Below are positions 1-8,965 of a stretch of 64,000 nt of DNA, in pieces. The stretch spans positions 62,001 through 126,000 of the forward strand of contig NZ_JACRTC010000002.1 in NCBI RefSeq assembly GCF_014385095.1, read 5' to 3'. Made by a program: the position numbers and the translations under genes. The notes beneath the pieces were generated by a model, which was not told the origin of the DNA, made no database searches, and saw nothing but the letters and a program-made list of their open reading frames with translations. Within the stretch, counting starts at the first letter, position 1. Each line of letters starts with the position of its first letter. This DNA comes from Zongyangia hominis (lineage in GTDB: Bacteria > Bacillota > Clostridia > Oscillospirales > Ruminococcaceae).

Positions 1-615
1 TTTCTTTGCTATCAGCTTTTCAAGACTCACAATAAGGGAGTCAATGTCAGAGAGGGCAGTGGAGATATTTTGCTGCTCTTCCTTGGGCGGAATAGCAATG
101 ACCGTTTCCAAAATGGCACCTTTGGAAATAGCTGATACTTTTGTACCAGTAATAAACGGCAACAATTGGTCATGATAGACAGCATGATTGATGTAGTATC
201 CCAACCACTTCCGCTCAAACATATTGGAAGCATTAGGACGGCATGGAATTGTATGCAAACCTGATACGATTTTGTCATCTTTGATTCCGGTCACTTCAAC
301 TGCTTTGCCTACAATCGAATCCTCTGCTGTATCGGCAAATATAATATCGCCATTCTGCAAGAAGCCTTTGCTTATTTTTGCCACATTTGCAGAGTTGACA
401 TAGGGGATACTTTCCAATGCGCAATCTAAAACTGAAGGATATTTTATAAGAATATCTCCATAGTGAATATTGCGAACTTCTCCGCCATTATTAGTCAATT
501 CAGCACGGGAAAGTGTGTTGTTTGGGAGTATGGTAAAACAGTTTTCAAATGTTTTAGTTTCCCATTCTTCGGGAATGGCTCCGATTTCTGTATTCTTGTA
601 TCCTGCCTTTACCAT
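1..615 (-). CDS. hsdS: Type I restriction specificity subunit HsdS (5' part, runs off window)
   Basis: The visible 205 codons encode the N-terminal target recognition domain of an HsdS protein, the subunit that sets DNA sequence specificity of a type I restriction-modification complex. The protein opens with MVKAGYKNTEIGAIPEEWET, a typical HsdS start, and the last visible residues (SLEKLIAKK) begin the central conserved helix that separates the two recognition domains. The start at 615 overlaps the hsdM stop by 7 bases, the usual tight hsdM-hsdS coupling. hsdR is not in the window and may lie beyond the left edge. The gene looks intact, but its expression must suffer because the operon is split upstream by the prophage. 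Confidence 0.88.
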   Translation of the reverse strand, partial: MVKAGYKNTEIGAIPEEWETKTFENCFTILPNNTLSRAELTNNGGEVRNIHYGDILIKYPSVLDCALESIPYVNSANVAKISKGFLQNGDIIFADTAEDSIVGKAVEVTGIKDDKIVSGLHTIPCRPNASNMFERKWLGYYINHAVYHDQLLPFITGTKVSAISKGAILETVIAIPPKEEQQNISTALSDIDSLIVSLEKLIAKK

Positions 616-2678
616 ACAAATCCCATCCTTTCCAGATGAGATTTCACTCTGGCTTCATAATCATCCACCAGAGTAGACAACGCTGGAAGGGTATCCTCAT
701 ATCGTTCTGCCAGTTCGATGATGCGATCAGTGATGTTATGGGAAATTGCCAAATATAATGCATCAATGCCGTTATAAATGGAATCGTACCACTTTTTGTT
801 GACAAGCAGTTCTTTGATTTCTTCCACAGTCAAAGCGGTATACTTTTGCTTAACCTTTTCCTCCAAGGCGGCTTTCAAAACTTTTACCATTTTTTTCTTC
901 TCATCATTTTTTGCAATTAAATCAAACAGCGTCATCAACTGCTCATAGTCCTCGGAATACATTTCCGGCACGTGAAGCGTTTCACGCAGTGTGGCAATGC
1001 AGGCCTTAATGCTGGTAGCGTTCACATTACCTTTTTCATTTCGGGCAGATACGCACAGCGGGTGTTTTGTCAAGTATGTCTCCATATCTTTCTTTTTCAT
1101 AGGAAGCAATGCCAGCAATGCAGTCAGTTCGCTGATTTCCTCGGATTGGATTTTACTGCGGATCTCCTCAATTGCGGCCTTCAAAGCCTTAGTCGAAACC
1201 TTGCCCTTTTCATCCATCAGTTCGGCAACGGCTGAGCCATCCTCAGCACTTACTAGCAATTCGTCAATCTGCGCCTGGCTATCCGCTATGATCACCTCTG
1301 CTGCATCAATAGCTTTCGCCTCTTCGGAGAAATAGGTGTCAATCATAATCGTTTTAGGAATCAACTTGCCGTCCCAGCTTTTCACTTTATCGGTGACTTC
1401 AATAACAGTCTCATCGCCTTCTTTGTGGGTTTTTACAACATATTCATAACTCAAATCCCGCCCGGCTTCATAGCCATCATGAATCACTACATACACATCA
1501 TCAGACAAGACATCCAGCCAGTACTCCAAAAGCACCTGATAAACATCATATTTATCAATTAACTCGACACACTCGAACTGGGTCAGTATACATTCGGCAA
1601 GACGAGCAATCAGTTTTTTCGTCTGAATATAAGCATTCATATGCCGCAGTTCGCCATCAACCTCTTCACGCCACCCCGCAAATGCAGTATCCAGTTTGTC
1701 GGCATATGCCGAGAACTCTTCGTCATTGTGGATAGTGCTGCGAATGTCATCCTTGGGGACATTCAACTGATAGAAGCCATCCCGCAGAACGGAGAACAAT
1801 TTCCCTTTTAGTTGGGCAAAAATATTCCAATACCGCTCCATGCTATCTACATCGTGGGCAGGAATACCACCCTTCAAATGGGCTTCAATGCTCTGCAAAT
1901 CCTCTCCGACGCCGGAGTCGATATAGCGGGAAATATTCAGATTATAGTCATTCTTCCCGGTGATTTCGCTCATGGGAACAAATCGAGCATAGTGGGGATC
2001 ATCTTTGATCTGCTCGTTGAATGTGGTCACAATTTTATATATATCACGTTCGCGCAGGCGGTTCTTATTTCCGTCCTTCACGAAGTCCCGACTGGCATCA
2101 ATCATGAAAATGCCCGTACGTTCATCTGCATCTTCCTTGTCGATGATAATAATACACGCATGAATGCTTGTTCCGTAGAACAGGTTTGCTGGCAGACCAA
2201 TGATACCCTTAATAAAGCCGGTCTTAATAAGTGCCTTTCTGATTTCACCCTCCCCATTTCCGCGGAACAAGACACCATGTGGTAGAATGACGGCTGCTTT
2301 ACCAGTAGGCTTCAGCGATTTCAGGATGTGCATTAGCCATGCATAGTCACCATTCTTTTCAGGCGGTCTCTCGCCGTAACCATCAAAACGACCGTACCCT
2401 TTAACGCCGTCCGTCCAGTTTTTAATAGAAAACGGAGGATTTGCCACAATATAGTCAAAGCGGCGCAGTATGGTTTCATCAGACCCCTCCTCAAAAAACT
2501 GAGGGTCGGAGAATGTGTTGCCGGACACAATTGTGGCGGTTGCCCAATCGTGCAGTACTGTATTCATTTTGGCAAGGCCGGCGGTTGTAGTGTCCTTCTC
2601 CTGTCCATAGCCGGACAGCGCAATAGGGGCCTCATTCAAGGCTCTGATGAGCAGCGAACCAGAACCACAGGCAGGGTC
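609..2678 (-). pseudogene. hsdM: HsdM, C-terminal 689 codons, cut off from its start by the prophage
   Basis: This is the main part of a type I N6-adenine DNA methyltransferase. It begins exactly at the motif I codons DPACGSGS (SAM binding), carries the catalytic NPPF motif about 80 residues later, and ends with a long helical C-terminal extension. The first 189 codons lie 57.8 kb away at 60466-61032. Reading continues upstream into phage DNA for 25 codons to a chance ATG at 2753, with no evident function. Joined at the TC core, the two pieces give an in-frame protein of 878 residues. In this arrangement the host should make no working HsdM. It overlaps hsdS by 7 bases. Confidence 0.93.
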
Positions 2679-2703
2679 TATGTTCCTACTGATTTTGATA
2701 CAA
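2660..2703. other. attL, left prophage-host junction
   Basis: The crossover dinucleotide TC is at 2677-2678. Host hsdM sequence lies to the left (GGCAGGG) and phage sequence to the right. The phage half-site carries TGATACAA at 2696-2703, starting 17 bases beyond the core. The same octamer sits at the same distance from the core, inverted, at attR. The assignment rests on exact in-frame restoration of hsdM when left and right host arms are joined. Confidence 0.9.
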
Positions 2704-2751
2704 TAGAAAAAGCCTTCTCCGGGGTAAAAACCGCCGAAAAAGGCATAAAAC

Positions 2752-2794
2752 AAGGGCTTTCGAGGTCAATCACTGACTCCGAAAGCCCTTTTTC
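2752..2794 (+). terminator. Rho-independent terminator near the left phage end
   Basis: A perfect 11-bp stem (AAGGGCTTTCG with CGAAAGCCCTT) encloses a 17-base loop and is followed by TTTCGC on the plus strand, so it can stop plus-strand transcripts. In the circular phage it would lie just past attP, downstream of the recombinase genes. It could therefore end the recombinase transcript only after excision. The stem is seen; the role is inferred. Confidence 0.75.
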
Positions 2795-2907
2795 GCTTTA
2801 TTCAGTTGTGGATTTCTGCCGTTCCAAAGTCCGGCGGCACCGTGGGGTGTAAGCCTTGCGGTGTATGGATTTGGGAATAATTAAAAGGTATAGCAAAATT
2901 AAAAGGT

Positions 2908-3201
2908 TTACTTGTGCTTTCGCCGTACCACAAACGGAATGTGAAACGGAAGGCCCGTTGCCATACCATCATATTTGGAGTCATCTAAGATTAAGCCACG
3001 CTTCTTCGCCAGCTTGTGAACCTTTGCGTCAATCTCAAAGAAGTCCTCAAAACCATACTTTTTTCCATGAATTTCATAGTCCCCGCAGGTCAGATATTCG
3101 TGACCGTATAATTGCTTGATTACATCACTTGTGGCAAGTTCAGTTCCTTCTGGCAGAGACAGTAGGACATCGACGATTTCAGATACAATTTTATTCATCA
3201 T
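2908..3201 (-). CDS. Unknown protein, 97 residues
   Basis: A small, charged, soluble protein that I cannot assign. It begins MMNKIVSEIVDVLLSLPEGT and ends in a basic stretch (VVRRKHK). The start at 3201 is chosen because AGGAGG lies 6 bases upstream; a more distal ATG is possible but lies further inside the upstream gene. It overlaps the 3' end of the neighbouring unknown gene by 11 bases, so the two are probably co-transcribed. The pair lies between the phage left end and the tet(40) cargo. Confidence 0.6.
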   Translation of the reverse strand: MMNKIVSEIVDVLLSLPEGTELATSDVIKQLYGHEYLTCGDYEIHGKKYGFEDFFEIDAKVHKLAKKRGLILDDSKYDGMATGLPFHIPFVVRRKHK

Positions 3202-3565
3202 CGGTATCCTCCTCACCCTCCATAGGCTCTATGCCAAGCAGCTCCAAGAACTTATTGAAGTTGTACGGATAAGAGTTGCTGCCACAAATCTTCATGGGCT
3301 TGTGACCATCGGAAAAGAAAATCTCCAACTCCCACTGGGTTCCGTTCAAGACCTCATATCCGAAACGGCGTGGATCATAATTGCTACGCCATTCTCCAAT
3401 ATGCAACTCTCGGAGACCATCTAAGAACTCCTCCTTGCCTACAGGATAATCAGGAGGGATGCAGAAATTAGACGGCTTCAGAATAAGGGAGTGCTCTACA
3501 TCCTTATGAAGATGCTCATCATCCAGCGTAATGATATGGGTTTCGTTACCGCTGAAAATGCTCAT
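3191..3565 (-). CDS. Unknown acidic protein, 124 residues, possibly missing its N-terminus
   Basis: The C-terminal half has the pattern GTQWELEIFFSDGHKP followed by GSNSYPYNF, which I remember as a recurring module at the end of larger clostridial proteins of unknown function. The tail is very acidic (EGEEDTDDE). No convincing ribosome site precedes the ATG at 3565, and the frame stays open only about 8 codons upstream to a stop. The gene may therefore be the 3' remnant of a longer gene cut when the tet(40) cargo arrived. It overlaps the downstream unknown gene. Confidence 0.5.
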   Translation of the reverse strand: MSIFSGNETHIITLDDEHLHKDVEHSLILKPSNFCIPPDYPVGKEEFLDGLRELHIGEWRSNYDPRRFGYEVLNGTQWELEIFFSDGHKPMKICGSNSYPYNFNKFLELLGIEPMEGEEDTDDE

Positions 3566-3667
3566 GTACGGTAAAGTATCACAAGAAAATTATGTCGAAT
3601 TGACAGCCGCCTCCGCTATACCGAATAAGGAAATAAAGAGTCCTCAAATTTTGCGCTACTAAATGAA

Positions 3668-3695
3668 GACGAGCGGAAGTAATCTCCCGCTCGTC
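3668..3695 (-). terminator. Likely terminator of tet(40)
   Basis: A 9-bp stem (GACGAGCGG with CCGCTCGTC) with a 10-base loop lies 22 bases past the tet(40) stop. On the minus strand it is followed by TTCATTTAG, a weak U-rich tail. Confidence 0.55.
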
Positions 3696-3716
3696 AGTAA
3701 ACTTAACTATGCCATA

Positions 3717-4937
3717 TCAATCCCGCTTCTTTCCCGCCACCGGCACTAAGAACAGCGCGGGCAACAGCAGGAAAGCGGTACAGACCAGCCCCCAGGGTAT
3801 GGACACCTGCTGGGCTACCAGCCCCACAATAGGCCCGCCGATGATCTGCCCGAAAGAGTCCAGCTGTCCGCTGGTGGAAAAGACTGTGGCGCGCATTTTC
3901 TCATCCACATGGTCGTTCATCCAGGCGGCCAGCACAGGCTCCTTGATGGTGCGCATAAGCCCCGCCAGCAGGAACACCAACAACATGAACCAAAAGCTCC
4001 GCCCCACCGCGAAGAGAACCAGGCACAGGATATACCCGGCGCTGGTGGACATGACCACACTGGTTCGGCTGACAGTCCCTTTTTTCTCCATGCGGGCGAT
4101 GAGCAACTGAGAAGCCAGAATACCTAAGCCGCTGCCGATAAGACTGATAACACCGAACCAAGTGACGCTGTTCAGCGGCCCGATAACGGGTATTACCGTG
4201 TCATCCAGAAAATGAGCGGTGGAGAGCCGGTCAAAGCCTTCACTGGCAAGTCCCCCGCATAGTGTGATTGCTAAGAGCGCCAGCAACACAGGTGCGCCTT
4301 TCACAAAGCCCAGGTTGAGCTTGAACAGGCAGACAAAGTCTTTAAGCAAGCCCTGCCGTTCCTCAATAGCAGGGGAGAAGTTGGTTTCTGGCATGATGCG
4401 AACCAACACCAGCCCCAACAACAAGCACAAACTGCCCCCCAAGATGACAGGCATTTGCAGGTTTATGTTTCCCAGCAGTGTGCCCAGCACCACGCCCAGA
4501 ACGCCGCCGATTTGCCCCATTTGACTGCCCCGCAGGAACACCTTGTCTATGGGTTTGTCCTCTTCCTCCGAGGCAATCCACGCCTCCAGAGCGCCGGTGA
4601 TGAAGGTATCACCGCAACCCCAGACAACCTGGGCCAGCAGAACCGGCGCGAACCACGGTAGCGCACCCTCCATCAGAAAGCCCAGGCCGTAGAGGAACAT
4701 TCCAATCAGCACCGAGCGCCGACGGCTATACAAATCCGCCACCACACCGGTGGGTATCTCGAACAGAAAGCAGGAGGTCTCCAGAACCGTCCCTACCAGG
4801 ACAAGCTGGAAAGCATCCAGCTGCACCACCTCCAGGTGGTACACGATGGAAAGCACTGTGGACATAGAAACCGCCAGGGAAAAGACAAATCGGAACAGCA
4901 GGTAGACAGAATATGCCTTTGAATTTTTAGCAAACAT
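3717..4937 (-). CDS. tet(40): Tetracycline efflux MFS transporter Tet(40)
   Basis: A 406-residue major facilitator protein that exports tetracycline in exchange for protons across the inner membrane. It shows about 12 hydrophobic segments. The conserved loop between helices 2 and 3 reads GVVADLYSRRR, matching the MFS motif GxxxDRxGRR. The length of 1221 bp equals the known tet(40) length and the opening MFAKNSKAYS fits my memory of Tet(40), a relative of TetA(P). The start at 4937 has AAAGGAG nearby. Upstream lie a 22-codon leader, competing hairpins and a consensus promoter, so it is probably induced by attenuation. The gene is cargo in the phage left arm. Assignment at the allele level needs an alignment. 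Confidence 0.85.
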   Translation of the reverse strand: MFAKNSKAYSVYLLFRFVFSLAVSMSTVLSIVYHLEVVQLDAFQLVLVGTVLETSCFLFEIPTGVVADLYSRRRSVLIGMFLYGLGFLMEGALPWFAPVLLAQVVWGCGDTFITGALEAWIASEEEDKPIDKVFLRGSQMGQIGGVLGVVLGTLLGNINLQMPVILGGSLCLLLGLVLVRIMPETNFSPAIEERQGLLKDFVCLFKLNLGFVKGAPVLLALLAITLCGGLASEGFDRLSTAHFLDDTVIPVIGPLNSVTWFGVISLIGSGLGILASQLLIARMEKKGTVSRTSVVMSTSAGYILCLVLFAVGRSFWFMLLVFLLAGLMRTIKEPVLAAWMNDHVDEKMRATVFSTSGQLDSFGQIIGGPIVGLVAQQVSIPWGLVCTAFLLLPALFLVPVAGKKRD

Positions 4938-5002
4938 GAAGTTACATTCTCCTTTACGAATCAGTGGGTTGTTTTGTGAAACAAGCCCGACTGCCGCGCA
5001 GG

Positions 5003-5048
5003 AAGGGCAAACTTCTCAGCCCTTTCTAACAGTGATTTTAGAAAAGGC
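5003..5048 (-). promoter_or_regulatory. Candidate attenuator: two competing hairpins upstream of tet(40)
   Basis: On the minus strand the segment 5048-5038 (GCCTTTTCTAA, including the leader stop codon) can pair along 11 positions with 5029-5019 (TTAGAAAGGGC), with one G-U pair. The same 3' arm (AAGGGC) can instead pair with GCCCTT at 5008-5003. The two folds exclude each other. A ribosome slowed on the leader would mask the first arm, the classic layout of translation-coupled attenuation. The pairings are seen; the mechanism is inferred. Confidence 0.55.
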
Positions 5049-5106
5049 CTCCTAAAGTGCCCAAAGCGCCGTTAAAAGACTTGTTTCTGTTTTTGCAGTT
5101 TGCCAT
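5038..5106 (-). CDS. 22-codon leader peptide upstream of tet(40)
   Basis: The frame reads MANCKNRNKSFNGALGTLG followed by three more residues. It starts 8 bases after a strong GGAGG site, and its stop codon lies inside the 5' arm of the first leader hairpin. It lies about 50 bases downstream of the predicted transcription start and 100 bases upstream of tet(40). Its position fits an attenuation leader rather than a working protein. It does not match the Tet(M)-type leader that I remember. Confidence 0.55.
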   Translation of the reverse strand: MANCKNRNKSFNGALGTLGGLF

Positions 5107-5483
5107 ATGAATACCTCCGATACTGAAATTAGAACAACATGGCTGTTCTTCTTCGCGATATTATAGCAAATGGGCTTTGTGTTGTCAACCCTGTCCCACA
5201 GAAAATAGCATACACCGCCCTTGATTTCTACACCATTCCCGAAGCAGTCTGAGGCATTGAGGTAATCATGAAGCTCCCTTATCCGTGTGTCAGCAATCAT
5301 TTCACTTCTGAATGCATCCAAACCCTTTCCGCCAGCAAACCAGCGAGAAGGCACAATCATCGACAGATAGCGAGGTGATAGCTTTTTTGCCTGCTGAATG
5401 AACAACTGATAAATTGGGGTTGCACTGGCATTATTGCCGCCATCGCTTAGTTGGTATGGTGGGTTTCCAATAATTACATCAAA
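5052..5483 (-). pseudogene. Eco57I-like DNA methyltransferase, 3' piece (NPPY half), truncated at both ends
   Basis: From the host-side edge of the nested element, the frame reads DVIIGNPPYQLSDGGN, the catalytic motif IV of an N6-adenine methyltransferase. It continues with the PSRWFAGGKG and GGVCYFLWDR blocks typical of Eco57I-type enzymes. The 5' half is at 13104-13658; the two join in frame through an AAA/TTT core as SMKF-DVIIG. After FLWDR the frame changes character and runs into the tet(40) promoter and leader. The natural C-terminus is therefore lost, probably replaced by the tet(40) module near 5190. It should be inactive. Confidence 0.85.
5160..5188 (-). promoter_or_regulatory. Consensus sigma-A promoter for tet(40)
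   Basis: Perfect -35 TTGACA (5188-5183) and -10 TATAAT (5165-5160) boxes are separated by exactly 17 bases, reading towards tet(40). The promoter lies within the open frame of the truncated methyltransferase piece, near where that frame stops resembling a methyltransferase. It therefore either came with the tet(40) module or marks the junction. Confidence 0.85.
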
Positions 5484-5486
5484 GTA

Positions 5487-5506
5487 CAGTTTACAAGGGA
5501 CTACAC
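5487..5506 (+). repeat. Left inverted repeat of the nested element
   Basis: The 20-mer CAGTTTACAAGGGACTACAC begins 3 bases inside the element edge. It matches the right-end repeat in 19 of 20 positions, in inverted orientation. It is a likely recombinase arm-binding site. Confidence 0.85.
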
Positions 5507-5539
5507 AGGGTAGGTATCTGACGGGAGGGGTGCCGCCAG

Positions 5540-7051
5540 TCAGATTTTCCATGTGATGTTCAAGCTGTCGCTTGTGGCGGCTATGGTGGTGATCATCAAA
5601 TCCACCACACGCCGCTTGTCATCAAAAGATACATTCTCCCAGGTATCGAGGTAGCCGGAAATCTGGCTGACCTGTTCCGGGCTGATGGCCTCCACAGTCA
5701 ACTCCGCTATCCTTGCCAGAAGTTCCTGCTTGCGCCCGTCCAGTTCCGCTATCTTCACATTCACATAGGAGAACAGGACATTGTTTGCCCCCGTCAGACT
5801 GTCCACCAGCTTTTCAATCTCGCTGTCTACATGGGCAAGTTCCACTTGCAGGGCGGTGATTTTCGGGTTTGCCTTTGCCGCTTTCTTTTTTCCTGTCAGC
5901 GTCTTGTAGCTTGCCAGCTTCTTTACCATCTGCTGATAAACAACCGCTTCCAGTTCCGAAGTGATGATTTTCCCACAGCCAGGACAGCTTTTATTGTCCA
6001 GCCGTTTCGTGCAGCGGAGATACTGTTTGCCGGAGGGATTGTAGATACTCATAAGAGCATACCCGCAATTCCCGCACTTGATTTTTCCTGCCAGCCATGT
6101 GTGGGTGGCTTTCCGGGCAGACTGGATTTTCATGTTGTTCATCAGCTTCTTGCGGCAGGTCAGCCAGGTGTCGGAGGGGACGATACCCTCATGGGGAGCC
6201 AGTACCAGCATTTGGTCTTTTAAGTCGTTTTTCTTGCTGGCCTTTACATCTCGCCCTTGATACAGATAGCAGCCGTTCATGCCCGTAAAATCGGCAACGT
6301 CATTGACAATGACTGTACCTTGACTTTTGAAAAATTCGTACACATCAAGGTCTGCCTGCACATAGACAGGATTGCGTAACATCTGCGCCAGCGTGGGGCG
6401 TATCAGCTCTTTGCCATGGAACAAAATCCCCTGTTCGGCAAAGTACCGGGTAATGTCCCCGTAGGAAGTTGTGGGCTGGGCGTACATCTCAAACATCAGC
6501 CGGATATTGGCCGCTTCCTCCGGGTTTACCACCAGCTTCTTTGTGTTGATACCGTCCATCTTGATAGGCTCCGTATGGAAGCCGTAAGGGGCTTTCCCGC
6601 CCATCTTAAAGCCCCGCTGACTGCGGGAGTAGTAAGCGTCCGTTACCCGCTTCTGTATCGTTTCCCGTTCAAGCTGGGCGAACACGATACAGATATTCAG
6701 CATGGCCCGTCCCATCGGCGTGGAGGTATCAAACTTTTCCGTAGAGGACACAAACTCCACATTGTACTGCTGGAACAGCTCCATCATGTTGGCAAAGTCC
6801 AGAATGGAACGGCTGATACGGTCGAGCTTGTAAACCACGACCTTTGCAATCAAGCCCCGCTTGATGTCCCGCACCAGTTCTTGAAACTTCGGACGGTCTG
6901 TGTTCTTGCCGCTGTACCCTTTGTCTGTGTATTCCTTGCAGTTACCGCCTTTCAACTCGTATTTGCAAAATTCAATCTGGCTTTCAATGGAAATGCTGTC
7001 CTTTTTGTCTACCGATTGTCTTGCATAGATTGCGTCTATCCGATTGTTCAT
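5540..7051 (-). CDS. Large serine recombinase of the nested element
   Basis: A 503-residue site-specific recombinase that cuts and joins DNA at 2-bp cores. The N-terminal resolvase domain (about 1-145) has the catalytic serine in YARQS (Ser13) and the VVYKLDRISRS block. A recombinase domain follows. A zinc ribbon spans about 325-360 (CGNCG, then Cys347 and CPGC), with a coiled-coil region after it. The gene lies 34 bases inside the left repeat and reads towards the element edge, as expected for the enzyme that moves this element. The length is typical of TndX/TnpX-like enzymes. Confidence 0.93.
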   Translation of the reverse strand: MNNRIDAIYARQSVDKKDSISIESQIEFCKYELKGGNCKEYTDKGYSGKNTDRPKFQELVRDIKRGLIAKVVVYKLDRISRSILDFANMMELFQQYNVEFVSSTEKFDTSTPMGRAMLNICIVFAQLERETIQKRVTDAYYSRSQRGFKMGGKAPYGFHTEPIKMDGINTKKLVVNPEEAANIRLMFEMYAQPTTSYGDITRYFAEQGILFHGKELIRPTLAQMLRNPVYVQADLDVYEFFKSQGTVIVNDVADFTGMNGCYLYQGRDVKASKKNDLKDQMLVLAPHEGIVPSDTWLTCRKKLMNNMKIQSARKATHTWLAGKIKCGNCGYALMSIYNPSGKQYLRCTKRLDNKSCPGCGKIITSELEAVVYQQMVKKLASYKTLTGKKKAAKANPKITALQVELAHVDSEIEKLVDSLTGANNVLFSYVNVKIAELDGRKQELLARIAELTVEAISPEQVSQISGYLDTWENVSFDDKRRVVDLMITTIAATSDSLNITWKI

Positions 7052-7145
7052 ATTGTCGCTCCTTTTCTTAAAAAAGAAACGGAGCTGCTGACAGTTCTAT
7101 TATACCGCCAGCAGCCCCGCAAATCAATGATGGGTTTGGAAAACC

Positions 7146-7358
7146 TTATGTCCCGGCTTCCTCACTCTCCCGCTTGTCGGCGTACTTGCGGAACACCTCA
7201 TAAAGCTGCTGTTCCAGTTCCCGGCGTTTGGCTGCTTCCTGTTCCGGCGTGAACACCGGGGAGAGATTTTCCAGTGTGATTTCCTTTCCCTGAAAAGTCA
7301 CGATTTCGATTTCCTTTTTGTATCTGATATTACTTATAAGATCACCTTTCCTTTCCAT
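7146..7358 (-). CDS. Unknown small protein of the mobilization module, 70 residues
   Basis: A charged protein with a helical, Glu/Lys-rich C-terminal half (EQEAAKRRELEQQLYEVFRK). The start at 7358 overlaps the relaxase stop by 17 bases, implying translational coupling. Similar small frames sit between relaxase and recombinase genes in clostridial elements of this type. No function can be given. It lies about 95 bases upstream of the recombinase. Confidence 0.6.
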   Translation of the reverse strand: MERKGDLISNIRYKKEIEIVTFQGKEITLENLSPVFTPEQEAAKRRELEQQLYEVFRKYADKRESEEAGT

Positions 7359-8285
7359 GCTGCCGCTGTTGCCGTTTCAGTTCCGCTAAAATCTCCGGCG
7401 GGATACGGTCAACCAGCCGCCGCATATCGTCCAGTTCGCTTTTTAACTTCGCCCGTTCCATCGTGTCATTCATCTTGCCTTTTTCGCTGGCCTTTGCCCT
7501 GACTTCCAGCTTTTCATTTTCCGCTAACAAGTCATTGATTGTGACCTTGAATTTTTCAGTTGCCCGGAGAAGTTCTCCATCTGCGGAAACCACTTTTTCA
7601 GCATGGAGAGGGCTTCCTCTTTCTTCTTTCCGGCGTTCAGCGGGGTAATGCCGGAGAGAACCGCTTCAATGGCCCTCGCCTGTTTGGAGAGGTTGACCGC
7701 CTGTTTGAACAGCCGGGTGGGGATATGCTTCCGGCCCGTCTTGCTGGCGCTTTCCCCACGCTCCAGGTCGGGGTACTGCTCCACCATACAGGCGTGAAAA
7801 TCGTCCTGCCACTTCGTCAGATTGGCCCGGTTGCCGATAATTTCTTTGGCGCACAGGCGGTTGTCCTTTGTCAGCGGCACAAAGACCAAGTGCAGATGGG
7901 GCGTTTTTTCATCCATGTGTACCATAGCCGAAACGATGTTCTCCCGGCCCACCCGGTCAATGAGGAAGTCCGCCGCCCTCTGGAAGTAGGCCGCTATCTC
8001 CTTTGGGGACTTGCCCTTGAAAAACTCCGGGCTGGCGGTAATCAGCGTGTCCACAAACCGAGTGCTGTCCTTGCGGGTGCGGCATCTGGCCTGCTCGATG
8101 CGGCTCTGAATGAAATGGTAGTAGCGGCCATCCGGCTTGACGATGTGGAAATTGTACTTGCTCCGGCTGGTGTCAATGTCCGGGTTGCTGGCGTACTGCT
8201 CCTTTTTCCGTTCATGGTGGGCTTCCAGCGGCCCCGCCGGGTGGCCCTTGTGCTTCTCAAATCGCAAAATTGCGTGTTGTGCCAT
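7342..8285 (-). pseudogene. MobV-type relaxase (Mob_Pre family) with a frameshift
   Basis: Relaxases nick the transfer origin and lead the DNA strand into a recipient. Residues 1-140 hold the family signatures: HHERKKEQY with NPDID (about 23-38) and the metal-binding HMDEKTPHLH (His123, His130, His132). The frame breaks at a run of five T (7552-7556, five A on the coding strand) after FSGQLK. Adding one A would continue as KFKVTINDLLAENEKLE into the downstream coiled-coil part, which is otherwise open to 7342. The catalytic domain is intact, but the C-terminal 80 or so residues are separated. A sequencing error or programmed slippage cannot be excluded. Confidence 0.8.
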
Positions 8286-8458
8286 TGAACTCCTTTCCCC
8301 ATTCCATTCCTTTCCGGCGGGTTTTCCCGCCGAAAATATCTCTGATAGGATTGGAATGGAATGAATGTAAATAGATGGTTTTAATCTCTGTATTTCTATA
8401 TACCGTCAGATTTCCGTACTTCAAGAGGATTGATTTTCGTACTCGCCAAGTACGGTTT

Positions 8459-8854
8459 TCAGCCCTCCGGCGTACCATAACCGGATTTCTTGAAGTCGGT
8501 GTTTGGAACCGCTTCATAGGATTTCGGGTAAATGCGGTTGGGTTTTCCACAGCCCTGTTTCTGGATTTCCACCAGCCCCGCATACTGCAACTCCCGCAGG
8601 GTGTTGACCGCTTTCTGCCGCCCGCAGCGGAGCAAAGCGACCACCTCGCAGATGGGGTAGTACAGGTAGACCCGCCCGTACTCGTCCGCCCAGCCGTTCT
8701 TCCGGGACAACTCCGCCCGGCGCAGGACAAAGGCATACAGCACCTTCGCTTCGTTGCTCAAGGGCTGGAATGTGGGTGCTTCAAAAAGGAAATTGGGGAG
8801 CCGGGTGAAACTGAACGCCTTTTCCGGCTGGTGAATATAAATCGTGTTTGTCAT
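8459..8854 (-). CDS. repA: Replication initiator RepA N-terminal domain protein
   Basis: A 131-residue protein whose first 100 residues match the RepA_N domain: KAFSFTRLPNFLFEAP, then LSNEAKVLYAFVLRRAELS and a winged-helix segment ending in LQYAGLVEIQKQG. These proteins start plasmid replication, and here may support replication of the excised element. It is shorter than full RepA proteins, and sequence downstream in another frame resembles a RepA-like linker, so it could be truncated. It lies between the relaxase and the cysteine-rich gene, all on the minus strand. Confidence 0.75.
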   Translation of the reverse strand: MTNTIYIHQPEKAFSFTRLPNFLFEAPTFQPLSNEAKVLYAFVLRRAELSRKNGWADEYGRVYLYYPICEVVALLRCGRQKAVNTLRELQYAGLVEIQKQGCGKPNRIYPKSYEAVPNTDFKKSGYGTPEG

Positions 8855-8965
8855 AGCGTGTTTTGTGGACGGTTAGAGGCCCGTTTTCCGGGGCGAATGA
8901 TAAATGATACCAGCCGCCCCGGTTGAGGGCTTGCGGAGCCTTGCAAATCAAGGCTTTTCCCGCTC

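Noticed and set aside
2679..2753. Phage-encoded new N-terminus making a working HsdM fusion from the ATG at 2753
   Set aside because: The 25 added codons are unrelated to HsdM, lack a clear ribosome site, and cannot replace the missing 189-residue N-terminal domain.
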